DNA of 64,000 nucleotides from Chitinophaga eiseniae (GCF_012641265.1 NZ_JABAHZ010000008.1:186001-250000), one strand, 5' to 3'. Counted from the stretch's first letter, positions 35,485-43,900 are shown. Program-made: numbers and translations. Notes: generated from the sequence alone by a model not told the origin.

Positions 35485-36366
35485 ATGATCAGGAAGAAAG
35501 AAGGATTCCAGGGCCAGCGAATGATCGTCATTCCACGTAATATCCTCAGCAGAAAATGTGCTAAGGAAGCGCTGCTGAGTCCTTTATACATTACAGATAT
35601 CGGTTACTATCCGCGGGCGCTTTTTCACCACCGGAAAAGACCGCAGGGCGCCGACCAACATATCCTGATCTATTGCCTGGAGGGCAAAGGAACTGTTACA
35701 CTGAAAAAAGTCAGCTATAATATTCAGGCAGGTGACTGCATATTACTGCCGCGCAAATGGGCCCATGAATACAGTGCAGATGAAAAAGACCCATGGACTA
35801 TTTACTGGGCACACTTCCTGGGCAGCAGTAGCGATGAAATTACGGAGAAGGCCCTGAAGGAATGGGGCGGGCATAAAACTTTCCTGCCGCATTCGCCTGA
35901 AAGACTGGAGCAGTTTGAACGCATTTATCAACAGCTGCAACGCGGGTACCGCAGTGAGTACCTGGCTTATTCCAACATGAATTTCTGGTCGTTTCTGTCG
36001 TCTTGTATTTACCCGGGCATCCACAAACCCGGGCAAGCTAACCAACAGCACGACGCGGTAGATCAGGCCATTGACTATATGAATAAAAACCTGGATAAGA
36101 TGCTGACGCTGCAGCAAATGGCAGCTGCTGTAAATCTCTCCCAGTCGCACTTTTCCTTTCTTTTTAAAAGCAGCACCGGCTTTCCGCCTATCGAATATTT
36201 CAATCACCTGAAAGTCCAGAAGGCTTGCCAGTACTTACTTTTCACCTCACTGCGCATCAAAGAAGTGGCCATGCAACTGGGTATGGAAGACCCTTATTAC
36301 TTTTCCCGCATGTTTACCAAGGTAATGGGCGTATCGCCCGCCCAATACAGGGAACGGAAGAACTAA
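35485..36366 (+). CDS. AraC-family transcriptional regulator with cupin sensor domain
   Basis: 293 residues. Residues about 20-165 form a cupin sensor (FHHRKRPQGADQHILIYCLEGKG, then GDCILLPRKWAHEYSADE). The last 100 form a double helix-turn-helix (MLTLQQMAAAVNLSQSHFSFLFKSSTGFPP, core LQQMAAAVNLSQSHFSFLF; then RIKEVAMQLGMEDPYYFSRMF). Proteins with this layout usually activate carbohydrate-use genes on sensing a sugar. It is placed just before the Planctomycete-type cytochrome operon (88-base gap) and after the serine hydrolase gene, so it is a candidate activator of the former. Confidence 0.92.
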   Translation: MIRKKEGFQGQRMIVIPRNILSRKCAKEALLSPLYITDIGYYPRALFHHRKRPQGADQHILIYCLEGKGTVTLKKVSYNIQAGDCILLPRKWAHEYSADEKDPWTIYWAHFLGSSSDEITEKALKEWGGHKTFLPHSPERLEQFERIYQQLQRGYRSEYLAYSNMNFWSFLSSCIYPGIHKPGQANQQHDAVDQAIDYMNKNLDKMLTLQQMAAAVNLSQSHFSFLFKSSTGFPPIEYFNHLKVQKACQYLLFTSLRIKEVAMQLGMEDPYYFSRMFTKVMGVSPAQYRERKN

Positions 36367-36454
36367 CCGTAAGATAATCCATCATTTCCAGCGGATTATC
36401 TAGCCTTTGTACCGGGGCTTTGATCTATTTTTACCATGCGTCAATCCAAAGCTA

Positions 36455-39181
36455 ATGATCCATTATTCCACGAGGAGGATCGCGGTGTTCCTCTCTATTA
36501 CCGGCAGTGCGGGTATTATACTGGCTGCCTGCCATTCTCAGAAAAAAGTAGACTTCAGTACCGAGGTAAAGCCAATACTCAATAAGCATTGTATCAGCTG
36601 CCATGGTGGAGTGAAGCAAAGCGGCGGCTTTAGTGTGTTGTTCCGCGAAGAAGCCATGGGCAACACCCGTTCCGGCAAACCCGCCATCATTCCCGGCCAC
36701 CCGGAAAAGAGTGAGTTCATTCGCCGCCTTACCTGTAAGGATCCCAAAGAAAGGATGCCACAAAAGGGCGGGCCACTCACGGCCGCTGAAGTAGACGTGC
36801 TGACCCGTTGGGTAAAACAGGGCGCCGAGTGGGGCGAACACTGGGCCTATATCCCTCCCAAACAGGTGCCCATTCCGGATATTAAAATAGATGCGGGTAA
36901 CAATATTGATAAATTTATACAAGAGAAGTTAAAGAAAGAAGGGCTTAGCCACGCCCCGGAAGCCGATAAAATGACCCTGCTCCGCCGGGTTAGCTTCGAC
37001 CTTACCGGCCTGCCTCCCAGCCCTGAAATGGCGAAGCAGTTTGCCGAAAGCAAAGACCCGCAGGCCTATGAAAAAATCGTGGACAGCCTGCTGCAGTCGC
37101 CACACTATGGCGAGCGCTGGACGTCCATGTGGCTCGACCTCGCCCGGTACTCTGATACGAAAGGTTATGAAAGAGATGAAGGCCGGAGAATATGGCGCTA
37201 CCGCGACTGGCTCATCGACGCCTTCAACAGTGATATGCCTTACGACAGTTTCACCATCAACCAGCTGGCAGGCGACCTGCTGCCTCATCCTACCAACGCA
37301 CAGTTCATTGCTACCGCCTTCAACCGCAATACCATGACCAACGATGAAGGAGGTACACAGGATGAAGAATTCCGTACCGCCGCCGTGATGGACCGCGTAG
37401 CCACTACCATGGACGTGTTCCAGGGCGTTACCATCGCCTGTGTGCAATGTCATAGTCACCCTTACGACCCGTTCCGCTTTGAAGACTATTACAAACTGCT
37501 GGCCTTCGTTAATAATACCCGTGATGAAGATACCCACATGGAGCATCCCAAACTACGCTTATACGACAGCGTGAGTACTTCCCAGGTAAAGGAAATCAGC
37601 AGCTGGGTAGCCCAGTACGGCGATGCCGGTCAGCAGCAGGACATGAAAGAATTCCTGCAGGTACTGGAGCCTAAAGTACATGCCCATAACTGCGATGAAT
37701 ATATTAACGGCGCCCTGCTCGACACCAAATACCTGGGCATCCGTTCCGGCGGTAGCTGTCGTTTACCACAACAAAACCTGGATGGCAGCACACAAATGTT
37801 CATGAACTACTGGACCGGCTCCCCCGGCGGTACCCTGGAAGTGAGGCTGGACAGTCTTAAAGGCCGTACCCTGCTCACGCACCAGCTGGCCACTACCAAT
37901 GGCAGGTTGGCCATCAGCATGCCTTTCAAACCGGTGAGCGGCACACACGACCTGTACCTGGTATTCCGCAACCCTGCTATCAACCCCGCCGATGCGGTTT
38001 GCGGCGTAGAATGGTTTGCCTTCCGCAACGATCTCCCCGGTAAAGGAAAACCAGGATACGATAAAGTGAATACTGAAATGATGACGGTGATTAATCAGAA
38101 CCCGGATGATATCCCGGTAATGATTGAAAATCCGTCCTTCATGCAGCGTACCACCCACGTATTTGAAAGAGGCAACTGGCTGGTGAAAGGAAAAGTGGTA
38201 ACACCGGATGTACCGGCATCGTTGAATCCATTCCCTGCCAATGCACCCCGCAACCGGCTCGGGCTGGCCGAATGGATGACGGCTACACAAAATCCGCTCA
38301 CCGCCCGCGTAATGGTAAACCGTTGCTGGGAACAACTCTTCGGCACCGGCATTGTAGAAACGCTGGAAGACTTCGGAACCCAGGGATTCATCCCCTCTCA
38401 TCCTGAGCTGCTCGACTACCTGGCCTATAAATTCATGCACGACTACAAATGGCATATGAAGCCGCTGCTGCGGGAAATAGTACTGTCAGCCGCCTATAAA
38501 CAAACCTCCAACGCGAGTCCGGAGTTGACAGAAAAAGATCCCGCCAACCGCCTGGTGGCCAGGGGACCACGTTTCCGCCTTACTGCAGAAGAAGTAAGAG
38601 ACCAGGCCCTCACGGTGAGCGGACTGCTGAACAGGAAGCTGTATGGACCGCCCGTTATGCCCTATCAGCCTGATAATATCTGGCAAACCGTATACAATGG
38701 CGCCTCCTGGGTAACCGCCACCGACGGCAACCAGTACCGCCGGGCGGTATATGTTTATCAAAAACGCACCAGCCCTTATCCCTCCATGATTTCTTTTGAT
38801 GGCAGCAGCCGGGAAGTATGCCTGCAACGACGCATACGTACCAATACACCGCTACAGGCACTGGTTACGCTCAACGACCCCGTGTACATGGAAACAGCAC
38901 TGGCGCTGGCAAAGCATATGCAGGAAAATGGAGGCAACAATGCCGCAGCGGGTATCCGTTGGGGTTACCAAAAAGCGGTATACCAACCATTGGCCGACAA
39001 CAAACTGGCGGTGTTGCAGAAGCTGTACAACCAGGCATTGCAGGAGTATAAGAAAAACCCTGATGCCGCAAAGAAATTGACAAAAACGAACGACAATATA
39101 CCACGACAAGCAGAGCTGGCCGCATTAACGGTAGTAGCCAATGCGATTATGAACCTGGATGAATTCCTTACTAAATCCTAA
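36455..39181 (+). CDS. PSCyt1/DUF1549/DUF1553 Planctomycete-type cytochrome lipoprotein
   Basis: 908 residues from ATG 36455; the TTG at 36407 is rejected because the signal and lipobox (GIILAAC) fit the ATG. Order: PSCyt1 heme domain with CISCHGG (about 44-49), DUF1549 with a second CxxCH (CVQCHSHPYDP), an inserted beta-sandwich resembling CBM6 (RLPQQNLDGSTQMFMNYW), then DUF1553 (RVMVNRCWEQLFGTGIVETLEDFG). The family is abundant in Planctomycetes and Verrucomicrobia and linked to oxidative sugar breakdown; chemistry unknown. First structural gene of a tight four-gene operon, 5 bases before the DUF1501 gene. Confidence 0.9.
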   Translation: MIHYSTRRIAVFLSITGSAGIILAACHSQKKVDFSTEVKPILNKHCISCHGGVKQSGGFSVLFREEAMGNTRSGKPAIIPGHPEKSEFIRRLTCKDPKERMPQKGGPLTAAEVDVLTRWVKQGAEWGEHWAYIPPKQVPIPDIKIDAGNNIDKFIQEKLKKEGLSHAPEADKMTLLRRVSFDLTGLPPSPEMAKQFAESKDPQAYEKIVDSLLQSPHYGERWTSMWLDLARYSDTKGYERDEGRRIWRYRDWLIDAFNSDMPYDSFTINQLAGDLLPHPTNAQFIATAFNRNTMTNDEGGTQDEEFRTAAVMDRVATTMDVFQGVTIACVQCHSHPYDPFRFEDYYKLLAFVNNTRDEDTHMEHPKLRLYDSVSTSQVKEISSWVAQYGDAGQQQDMKEFLQVLEPKVHAHNCDEYINGALLDTKYLGIRSGGSCRLPQQNLDGSTQMFMNYWTGSPGGTLEVRLDSLKGRTLLTHQLATTNGRLAISMPFKPVSGTHDLYLVFRNPAINPADAVCGVEWFAFRNDLPGKGKPGYDKVNTEMMTVINQNPDDIPVMIENPSFMQRTTHVFERGNWLVKGKVVTPDVPASLNPFPANAPRNRLGLAEWMTATQNPLTARVMVNRCWEQLFGTGIVETLEDFGTQGFIPSHPELLDYLAYKFMHDYKWHMKPLLREIVLSAAYKQTSNASPELTEKDPANRLVARGPRFRLTAEEVRDQALTVSGLLNRKLYGPPVMPYQPDNIWQTVYNGASWVTATDGNQYRRAVYVYQKRTSPYPSMISFDGSSREVCLQRRIRTNTPLQALVTLNDPVYMETALALAKHMQENGGNNAAAGIRWGYQKAVYQPLADNKLAVLQKLYNQALQEYKKNPDAAKKLTKTNDNIPRQAELAALTVVANAIMNLDEFLTKS

Positions 39182-39186
39182 GCAGT

Positions 39187-40677
39187 ATGACCAAGCATAA
39201 CAGACTTATAAAGGAAGCAAATGATACCACGCTGCGGTATATTACCCGGCGGCACTTCCTGCTGGATTGTGTAACAGGATTGGGCGCAGCAGCACTGGGC
39301 TCCTTCCTGGCCAGCTGCGGCAGCAGTAGCAGTAAAACCCTGGTAGATGCCAGCGGCAATCCTATGGCGCCTAAAGCGCCTATGTTTCCCGCTAAAGCCA
39401 AAAGCGTCATTTACCTGCACATGGCCGGCGCTCCTTCCCAGCTGGAACTGTTCGATTATAAACCGGAACTGCAAAAGCTACATAACCAATTATGTCCGCC
39501 CTCACTCCTGGCGGGGAAAAAGTTCGCCTTCATCCGCGGCGTACCTAAAATGCTGGGACCACAGGCCGTGTTTCAGCAACATGGCCAATCCAGGGCCTGG
39601 ATCTCTGATCACCTCCCTCATTTCGCCACCATGGCCGACGATGTGAGCTTCCTGAAAGCAGTGCAAACCGACCAGTTCAACCATGGTCCCGCACAATTGC
39701 TGATGCAAACAGGTAGCGCCAGGCTGGGCCGCCCCTGCATTGGTTCCTGGGTAACCTATGGACTTGGGTCCGAAAATAGTAACCTTCCCGGTTTCGTGGT
39801 ACTCACGTCCGGCGGTAAAACGCCCGATGCCGGTAAAAGCGTGTGGGGCAGCGGATTCTTACCATCTGTTTACCAGGGCGTACAATGCAGAACCAAAGGA
39901 GAACCGGTGCTGTACCTGACGGACCCCGATGGTATGAGCCGCGATCTGCGCAAGGAATCGATCGAAGCGATCAACGAAATCAATAAACAGGAATATACCG
40001 CCTACGGCGATCCCGAAACACTGGCCCGCATTTCCCAGTATGAACTGGCTTACAAAATGCAGATCTCTGTACCGGATGTAATGAACATTAACAATGAGCC
40101 TGAATATATCCATGAAATGTATGGCACCCAGCCAGGTAAGGAATCCTTTGCCAACAACTGTTTGCTGGCACGCAAGCTGGTAGAGAAAGGCGTAAGGTTC
40201 GTACAACTCTACGACTGGGGCTGGGACACCCACGGCACCGATGAAGGAGGTTCTATCGACTATGGCCTGCGAAATAAATGCCGCGAAATAGATCGCCCTA
40301 TTACCGCCCTGCTGCAGGATCTCAAACAACGCGGACTGCTGGATGAAACGCTGGTAGTATGGGGTGGCGAATTTGGCCGCACTCCTATGCAGGAAAACCG
40401 CGATGGTAAAGATATGCCGTTCATGGGTCGCGACCATCACGTAGAAGCCTTTACCATGTGGATGGCCGGCGCCGGTATCAAAAAAGGAAGTTCTTATGGA
40501 GAAACCGATGAAATAGGCTATGCTGCCGTAAAAGGTAAAGTAGCCATCAACGATATCCACGCTACCATCCTGCAACAGCTGGGCTTCGACCATGAAAAGC
40601 TCACCTACCAGTTCCAGGGCCGCCCCTTCCGTTTAACAGATACCGGTGGAAAAGTCATTACTCCTATTTTAAGCTAA
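39187..40677 (+). CDS. DUF1501 family secreted protein
   Basis: 496 residues. An N-terminal TRRHFLLDCVTGLGAAALGSFLASC segment (core TRRHFLL with the twin arginine) suggests Tat export with a lipobox Cys. The body carries DUF1501 landmarks: HMAGAPSQLELFDYKP, DQFNHGPAQLLMQTG, VQLYDWGWDTHG, VVWGGEFGRTPMQE and GRDHHVEAFTMWMAG, related to the alkaline phosphatase/sulfatase fold with metal ligands Asp/His. DUF1501 genes almost always follow DUF1549/DUF1553 genes, as here, and the two proteins are thought to work as a pair. Enzyme activity is not established. Confidence 0.92.
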   Translation: MTKHNRLIKEANDTTLRYITRRHFLLDCVTGLGAAALGSFLASCGSSSSKTLVDASGNPMAPKAPMFPAKAKSVIYLHMAGAPSQLELFDYKPELQKLHNQLCPPSLLAGKKFAFIRGVPKMLGPQAVFQQHGQSRAWISDHLPHFATMADDVSFLKAVQTDQFNHGPAQLLMQTGSARLGRPCIGSWVTYGLGSENSNLPGFVVLTSGGKTPDAGKSVWGSGFLPSVYQGVQCRTKGEPVLYLTDPDGMSRDLRKESIEAINEINKQEYTAYGDPETLARISQYELAYKMQISVPDVMNINNEPEYIHEMYGTQPGKESFANNCLLARKLVEKGVRFVQLYDWGWDTHGTDEGGSIDYGLRNKCREIDRPITALLQDLKQRGLLDETLVVWGGEFGRTPMQENRDGKDMPFMGRDHHVEAFTMWMAGAGIKKGSSYGETDEIGYAAVKGKVAINDIHATILQQLGFDHEKLTYQFQGRPFRLTDTGGKVITPILS

Positions 40678-40684
40678 ACAGTCA

Positions 40685-41617
40685 ATGGATAAAAACAAAC
40701 GTAATTTCCTGAAACAATCTGCCATACTGGCTTCCGCTCTCTGTGTACCTTCGCTGCCCTCCTTTGCAGCCGCCAGCCGCACACCGGTGAAGGAAGGATT
40801 CAAATTAATTGTACTGGCCACCAACTGGGGCTACAACGGTACGATAGATGCTTTTTGTGAAAAAGCAAAAAATGCAGGCTACGACGGCATAGAAGTATGG
40901 TGGCCCAACGAAGACGCTCCCCGCCAGGAATTGTACGCCGCATTGGAAAAACACGGTCTACAGGTAGGCTACCTTTGCGCCGGCTACGACAGCGACTATA
41001 CGAAACACGCCCAACAGTTTGAAGCCGCACTGAAAGCAGCTACTGGTCATAATAAGATACAGCCACTGTATATCAATTGCCATTCCGGGCGCGACTACTT
41101 TACGTTTGAGCAAAACTGTGCGTTGATTGATATGACCATCCGTATCTCCAAACAATCGGGCGTACCGGTATATCATGAAACCCACCGTTCCCGGATGCTG
41201 TTTGCTGCACATGTGGCGCGTAAGTTCATCGAAGCCAGGCCAGACCTCCGGTTAACGCTGGATATTTCGCACTGGTGCAATGTGCATGAAAGTCTTTTAC
41301 AGGACCAGGGCGCCACAGTAGTCAAGGCACTGGACCGGGCGTCGCATATACATGCCCGTATCGGACACCCTGAAGGCCCGCAGGTAAACGATCCCCGCGC
41401 ACCGGAATGGGCTAACACCGTGAAAGCGCATTTCGAGTGGTGGGACCAGGTGGTGCAAAAACACCAGGCTGCCGGTAAACCATTGACTTTCCTGACAGAA
41501 TTTGGCCCGGCCGATTACCTGCCTACCCTGCCTTACACCCGTCAGCCGCTGGCAGACCAATGGGACATCAACGTATATATGAAGAACCAGCTTAAACAAC
41601 GTTATAGCAAATCATGA
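40685..41617 (+). CDS. Exported sugar phosphate isomerase/epimerase-like TIM-barrel protein
   Basis: 310 residues. An N-terminal export signal (KNKRNFLKQSAILASALCVPSLPSFAAA) of Tat-like form precedes an AP-endonuclease-2/xylose-isomerase-like TIM barrel (CEKAKNAGYDGIEVWW, VYHETHRSRMLF, LRLTLDISHW, HIHARIGHPEGPQV, LTFLTEFGP), with Glu, Asp and His metal ligands in the expected places. It probably acts on a free or oxidised sugar in the periplasm. The gene begins 7 bases after the DUF1501 stop and overlaps the next gene by four bases (ATGA), so it is firmly part of the operon. Confidence 0.88.
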   Translation: MDKNKRNFLKQSAILASALCVPSLPSFAAASRTPVKEGFKLIVLATNWGYNGTIDAFCEKAKNAGYDGIEVWWPNEDAPRQELYAALEKHGLQVGYLCAGYDSDYTKHAQQFEAALKAATGHNKIQPLYINCHSGRDYFTFEQNCALIDMTIRISKQSGVPVYHETHRSRMLFAAHVARKFIEARPDLRLTLDISHWCNVHESLLQDQGATVVKALDRASHIHARIGHPEGPQVNDPRAPEWANTVKAHFEWWDQVVQKHQAAGKPLTFLTEFGPADYLPTLPYTRQPLADQWDINVYMKNQLKQRYSKS

Positions 41618-43053
41618 AATTACTGATGAACAATGGCAGCTGGGGAATGTTGCTGGGGCGTTCGCACCCTTTGCTGGTACATTTACCTATTGGCATCTTA
41701 CTGATTGCTTTTATCCTGATACTATTATCGCGCCGTGAAAAATGGCGGCATCTGCAGGGCGCACTTCCCGTAGTATTATTGGCAGCGGCCTTGTCGGCCA
41801 TCTTCAGCTGTATTACCGGCTACCTGTTATCGCTGGATGGAGGCTATGAAGAAGGGATGCTGCAAACCCATAAATATCTGGGTATAAGCGTCGCCATCGT
41901 CAGCACGCTGTTATATCTTTTACACCGGTACCGGGAGCGCTTTCCCAAACTACAGCTGGCTACCGCGGCAGTGATGGTGCTGTTGCTGAGCGCTGCCGGC
42001 CACTATGGAGGCAGCTTAACACATGGCGATGATTACCTTTCCCAGGCCATGCCAGCAGGGTTACTGCAGCTGGTGGGCATTCATCAAAAAGCTGCTAACG
42101 TGGTGGCCTATACGAATATAGGCGATGCCCGTTTATATGAAGACCTGGTGCAGCCAGTGCTGGCCAGCCGTTGTTACGGTTGTCACAACGAGCAAAAACT
42201 GAAAGGCGGACTGCAACTGGAGTCTTTAGCGCTTATCCGCAAGGGTGGCGAGCATGGGCCGGTGTTGAAAGACAGTATGCCGGAAGAAAGTGAATTATTT
42301 AAACGACTGTTGTTGCCGGAAACAGACGAGCACCGCATGCCGCCTAAAGGCAAGCCGCCGGTAACGCCACAGGAGCTGGAACTTTTACATTGGTGGATTG
42401 CACAGGGGGCACCTACTAAAAAAATGGTGAAGGAACTTGCGAAAACGCCGCGCATACTGGCCGTGCTGGATGGTATGCAACCAGCTACCCCATTGGATAA
42501 GCAGGAGTTTATTCCTGAAGAAAAAGTAGCGGCAGCCAGCGCTCACCATATCCAGGCATTGGAAGCCAAAGGCTTAAAGGTACTGCCAGTGGGCAGCGGC
42601 AGCAATTACATTACTATAGATGGTGTGAATGCTATTGGCTTTAGCGATGCAGATCTGCAGTTGTTGTTGCCGCTGAAATCACAGATAGTATGGTTGAATC
42701 TCGCAGGTACAGCGGTCACCGACCAGGTATTTGCGGTATCCGGCCAGCTCAAACATTTAACCCGGCTCGATCTGCGCAATGTGGCGCTCAAAGGCAAAGG
42801 CATTGCTGCATTGAATGCTTGTAAAGACCTGCGTTATCTCAACCTCGCGGGTACTACCGTTAGTTCGGATGCCTTATCGCCGCTTAAAGACAACAAAAAA
42901 CTGGAGCAGGTATTCCTGTACCAGACAGGTGTGGCGGCCGCCAGCGTGCAGCAGCTCCAGCGCTCCCTGCCCAAACTTAAAATTGATACCGGTGGTTATC
43001 GCCTGCCACAACTGGCATCCGATACAACGATCTATCATAAAGTGAGCAGCTAA
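41614..43053 (+). CDS. DUF2231 membrane protein fused to PSCyt1 cytochrome and leucine-rich-repeat-like tail
   Basis: 479 residues. Residues about 15-150 contain four membrane helices with the DUF2231 opening SHPLLVHLPIGILL. Then comes a PSCyt1 cytochrome domain with CYGCHNEQKLKGGLQLES and MPPKGKPPVTPQELELLHWWI. The end (about 355-465) is a row of leucine-rich-like repeats (LTRLDLRNVALKG, LRYLNLAGTTVSS, LEQVFLYQTGVAA). It can accept electrons at the periplasmic heme and may hand them to the membrane. The ATG overlaps the previous stop codon. The combination is typical of Planctomycete/Verrucomicrobia operons and supports electron transport linked to sugar oxidation. Confidence 0.88.
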   Translation: MKLLMNNGSWGMLLGRSHPLLVHLPIGILLIAFILILLSRREKWRHLQGALPVVLLAAALSAIFSCITGYLLSLDGGYEEGMLQTHKYLGISVAIVSTLLYLLHRYRERFPKLQLATAAVMVLLLSAAGHYGGSLTHGDDYLSQAMPAGLLQLVGIHQKAANVVAYTNIGDARLYEDLVQPVLASRCYGCHNEQKLKGGLQLESLALIRKGGEHGPVLKDSMPEESELFKRLLLPETDEHRMPPKGKPPVTPQELELLHWWIAQGAPTKKMVKELAKTPRILAVLDGMQPATPLDKQEFIPEEKVAAASAHHIQALEAKGLKVLPVGSGSNYITIDGVNAIGFSDADLQLLLPLKSQIVWLNLAGTAVTDQVFAVSGQLKHLTRLDLRNVALKGKGIAALNACKDLRYLNLAGTTVSSDALSPLKDNKKLEQVFLYQTGVAAASVQQLQRSLPKLKIDTGGYRLPQLASDTTIYHKVSS

Positions 43054-43076
43054 GCAGGTTTGCTCACCTTTAAAAT

Positions 43077-43117
43077 CCTGGACCGGGAACGATCCTTGTG
43101 AAAGTTCCTGGTCCAGG
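43077..43117. terminator. Convergent terminator after the cytochrome operon
   Basis: CCTGGACCGGGAAC (43077-43090) pairs with GTTCCTGGTCCAGG (43104-43117), 13 of 14 positions, with a 13-base loop. It lies between two convergent genes. The minus-strand side is followed by an ATTTTAAA run. Confidence 0.65.
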
Positions 43118-43130
43118 TATTTCCCCGGTA

Positions 43131-43541
43131 TCAGGCCCCTCTTGCCTTCCGAAGTATCTTTTCCAACCGCACAATTACCTCACTGATATCCGGCAGGTAA
43201 CTGAACCCATTTAATTGTTTTAATACGGCGATCATTTCTTCCAATTGCGCCCCGTCAGCCTCATTGAGCGGCGCTGTGGTGATGCTATACGCAGGATCGC
43301 TGTAGGCATAATATTTTCGTTGCTTAACAATAATGGGGGCATTATATCCCACTTCATTGCTGCGCATACGTTGAATATCGGCCTGTATGGTCCGTTTACT
43401 CACACTGTCAATGCCTTCCTCCCGGCATAAGATATCACGCACCTTTTCTATGAGCTGGTCCAGCGTCCATTGCTGCCCGTGGTTGCGCAAACACTCATCA
43501 ATCGCCTTATAACGGATCAGTGCCAACCTGTTTATGGACAT
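43131..43541 (-). CDS. Short WYL-family-like regulator, DNA-binding half only
   Basis: 136 residues from ATG 43541 (MSINRLALIRYKAI, preceded by AAGAAGGG); ATG 43580 adds 13 residues and cannot be excluded. The N-terminal winged-helix of Bacteroidota WYL regulators is visible (RYKAIDECLRNHGQQWTLDQLIEKV and SKRTIQADIQRMRSNEVGYN, core IQADIQRMRSNEVGYN), followed by YAYSDPAYSITTAPLNEADGAQLEEM, the usual linker. Full members are about 300-340 residues; the ligand-sensing WYL domain is absent and only 77 bases separate the stop from the convergent operon. It is either a truncated remnant or a stand-alone DNA-binding protein. It faces the tRNA-like RNA and RING/TerD gene and is their likely regulator. 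Confidence 0.75.
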   Translation of the reverse strand: MSINRLALIRYKAIDECLRNHGQQWTLDQLIEKVRDILCREEGIDSVSKRTIQADIQRMRSNEVGYNAPIIVKQRKYYAYSDPAYSITTAPLNEADGAQLEEMIAVLKQLNGFSYLPDISEVIVRLEKILRKARGA

Positions 43542-43670
43542 ACCCTTCTTTTTAAACAAAGAAAGACCGTCGCCACGCATTAGACATGCGCAGGCAATCG
43601 TGATTTATCATATCTCTCATAATTAATTAATAATCAGTATATTAAAATATTTCCTTACAAAAATATTTAT

Positions 43671-43691
43671 GTGCGCAACTAGACTGCGCAC
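43671..43691. promoter_or_regulatory. Perfect dyad GTGCGCA-N7-TGCGCAC upstream of the tRNA-like RNA
   Basis: A 7-bp perfect inverted repeat with a 7-base centre lies in the divergent gap between the WYL-type regulator and the tRNA-like RNA, just downstream of a 60-base AT-rich stretch. The 21-bp span suits a dimeric DNA-binding protein. It may be the operator of the short WYL-family regulator. It could also be an RNA hairpin if transcription starts further upstream. Confidence 0.55.
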
Positions 43692-43783
43692 ATGCACCGA
43701 CATCTTTGTATCATCGGAAGCGGTCAAGTAAATGTTACTTCATTCGATCCAAAGAACATTTATCATTATCGCCGAAAATGGCA

Positions 43784-43900
43784 AAAGCAATCGTCTAAGG
43801 GTAAGACGCCGTCATTAAAAGTTTTGAAATTACCAGGAGGTCAATTAAAACTTACTGCTTACAGGGGGCGGAGTTACCGGTTCGAGTCCGGTTTGCTTTA
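43784..43900 (+). ncRNA. tRNA-like RNA with expanded domain in place of the anticodon arm
   Basis: Acceptor stem AAAGCAA (43784-43790) pairs perfectly with TTGCTTT (43893-43899), discriminator A43900. T43791-C43792 are followed by a D-arm GTCT-AAGGGTA-AGAC (43793-43807) with A14-, GG- and A21-like loop bases. The T-arm ACCGG-TTCGAGT-CCGGT (43876-43892) has canonical T54-T55-C56-R57-A58. All spacings are those of a tRNA. Instead of a 17-base anticodon arm, 43808-43875 (68 bases) holds a possible GCC/GGC closure and a 14-bp hairpin (43819-43853: AAGTTTT, AATT, ACC against GGT, AATT, AAAACTT) with an AGGA loop. No anticodon stem-loop can be formed and CCA is not encoded. Bacterial Y RNAs of the YrlA type are known tRNA mimics; this may be an analogue. 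Location: between a WYL-type regulator and a RING/TerD gene. Confidence 0.7.

Noticed and set aside
36407..36454. TTG start for the DUF1549/DUF1553 gene
   Set aside because: The ATG at 36455 places the hydrophobic signal and lipobox at the correct distance from the N-terminus.
36455..43053. Recent horizontal transfer of the cytochrome operon
   Set aside because: Base composition and codon use look like the surrounding genes, and no insertion elements or att-like repeats flank it, so transfer cannot be argued from this sequence alone.
43784..43900. Ordinary tRNA gene or tRNA with an intron
   Set aside because: No anticodon stem-loop can be formed. Bacterial tRNA introns are self-splicing group I elements of 200 bases or more, and this insert has only about 45 extra bases.
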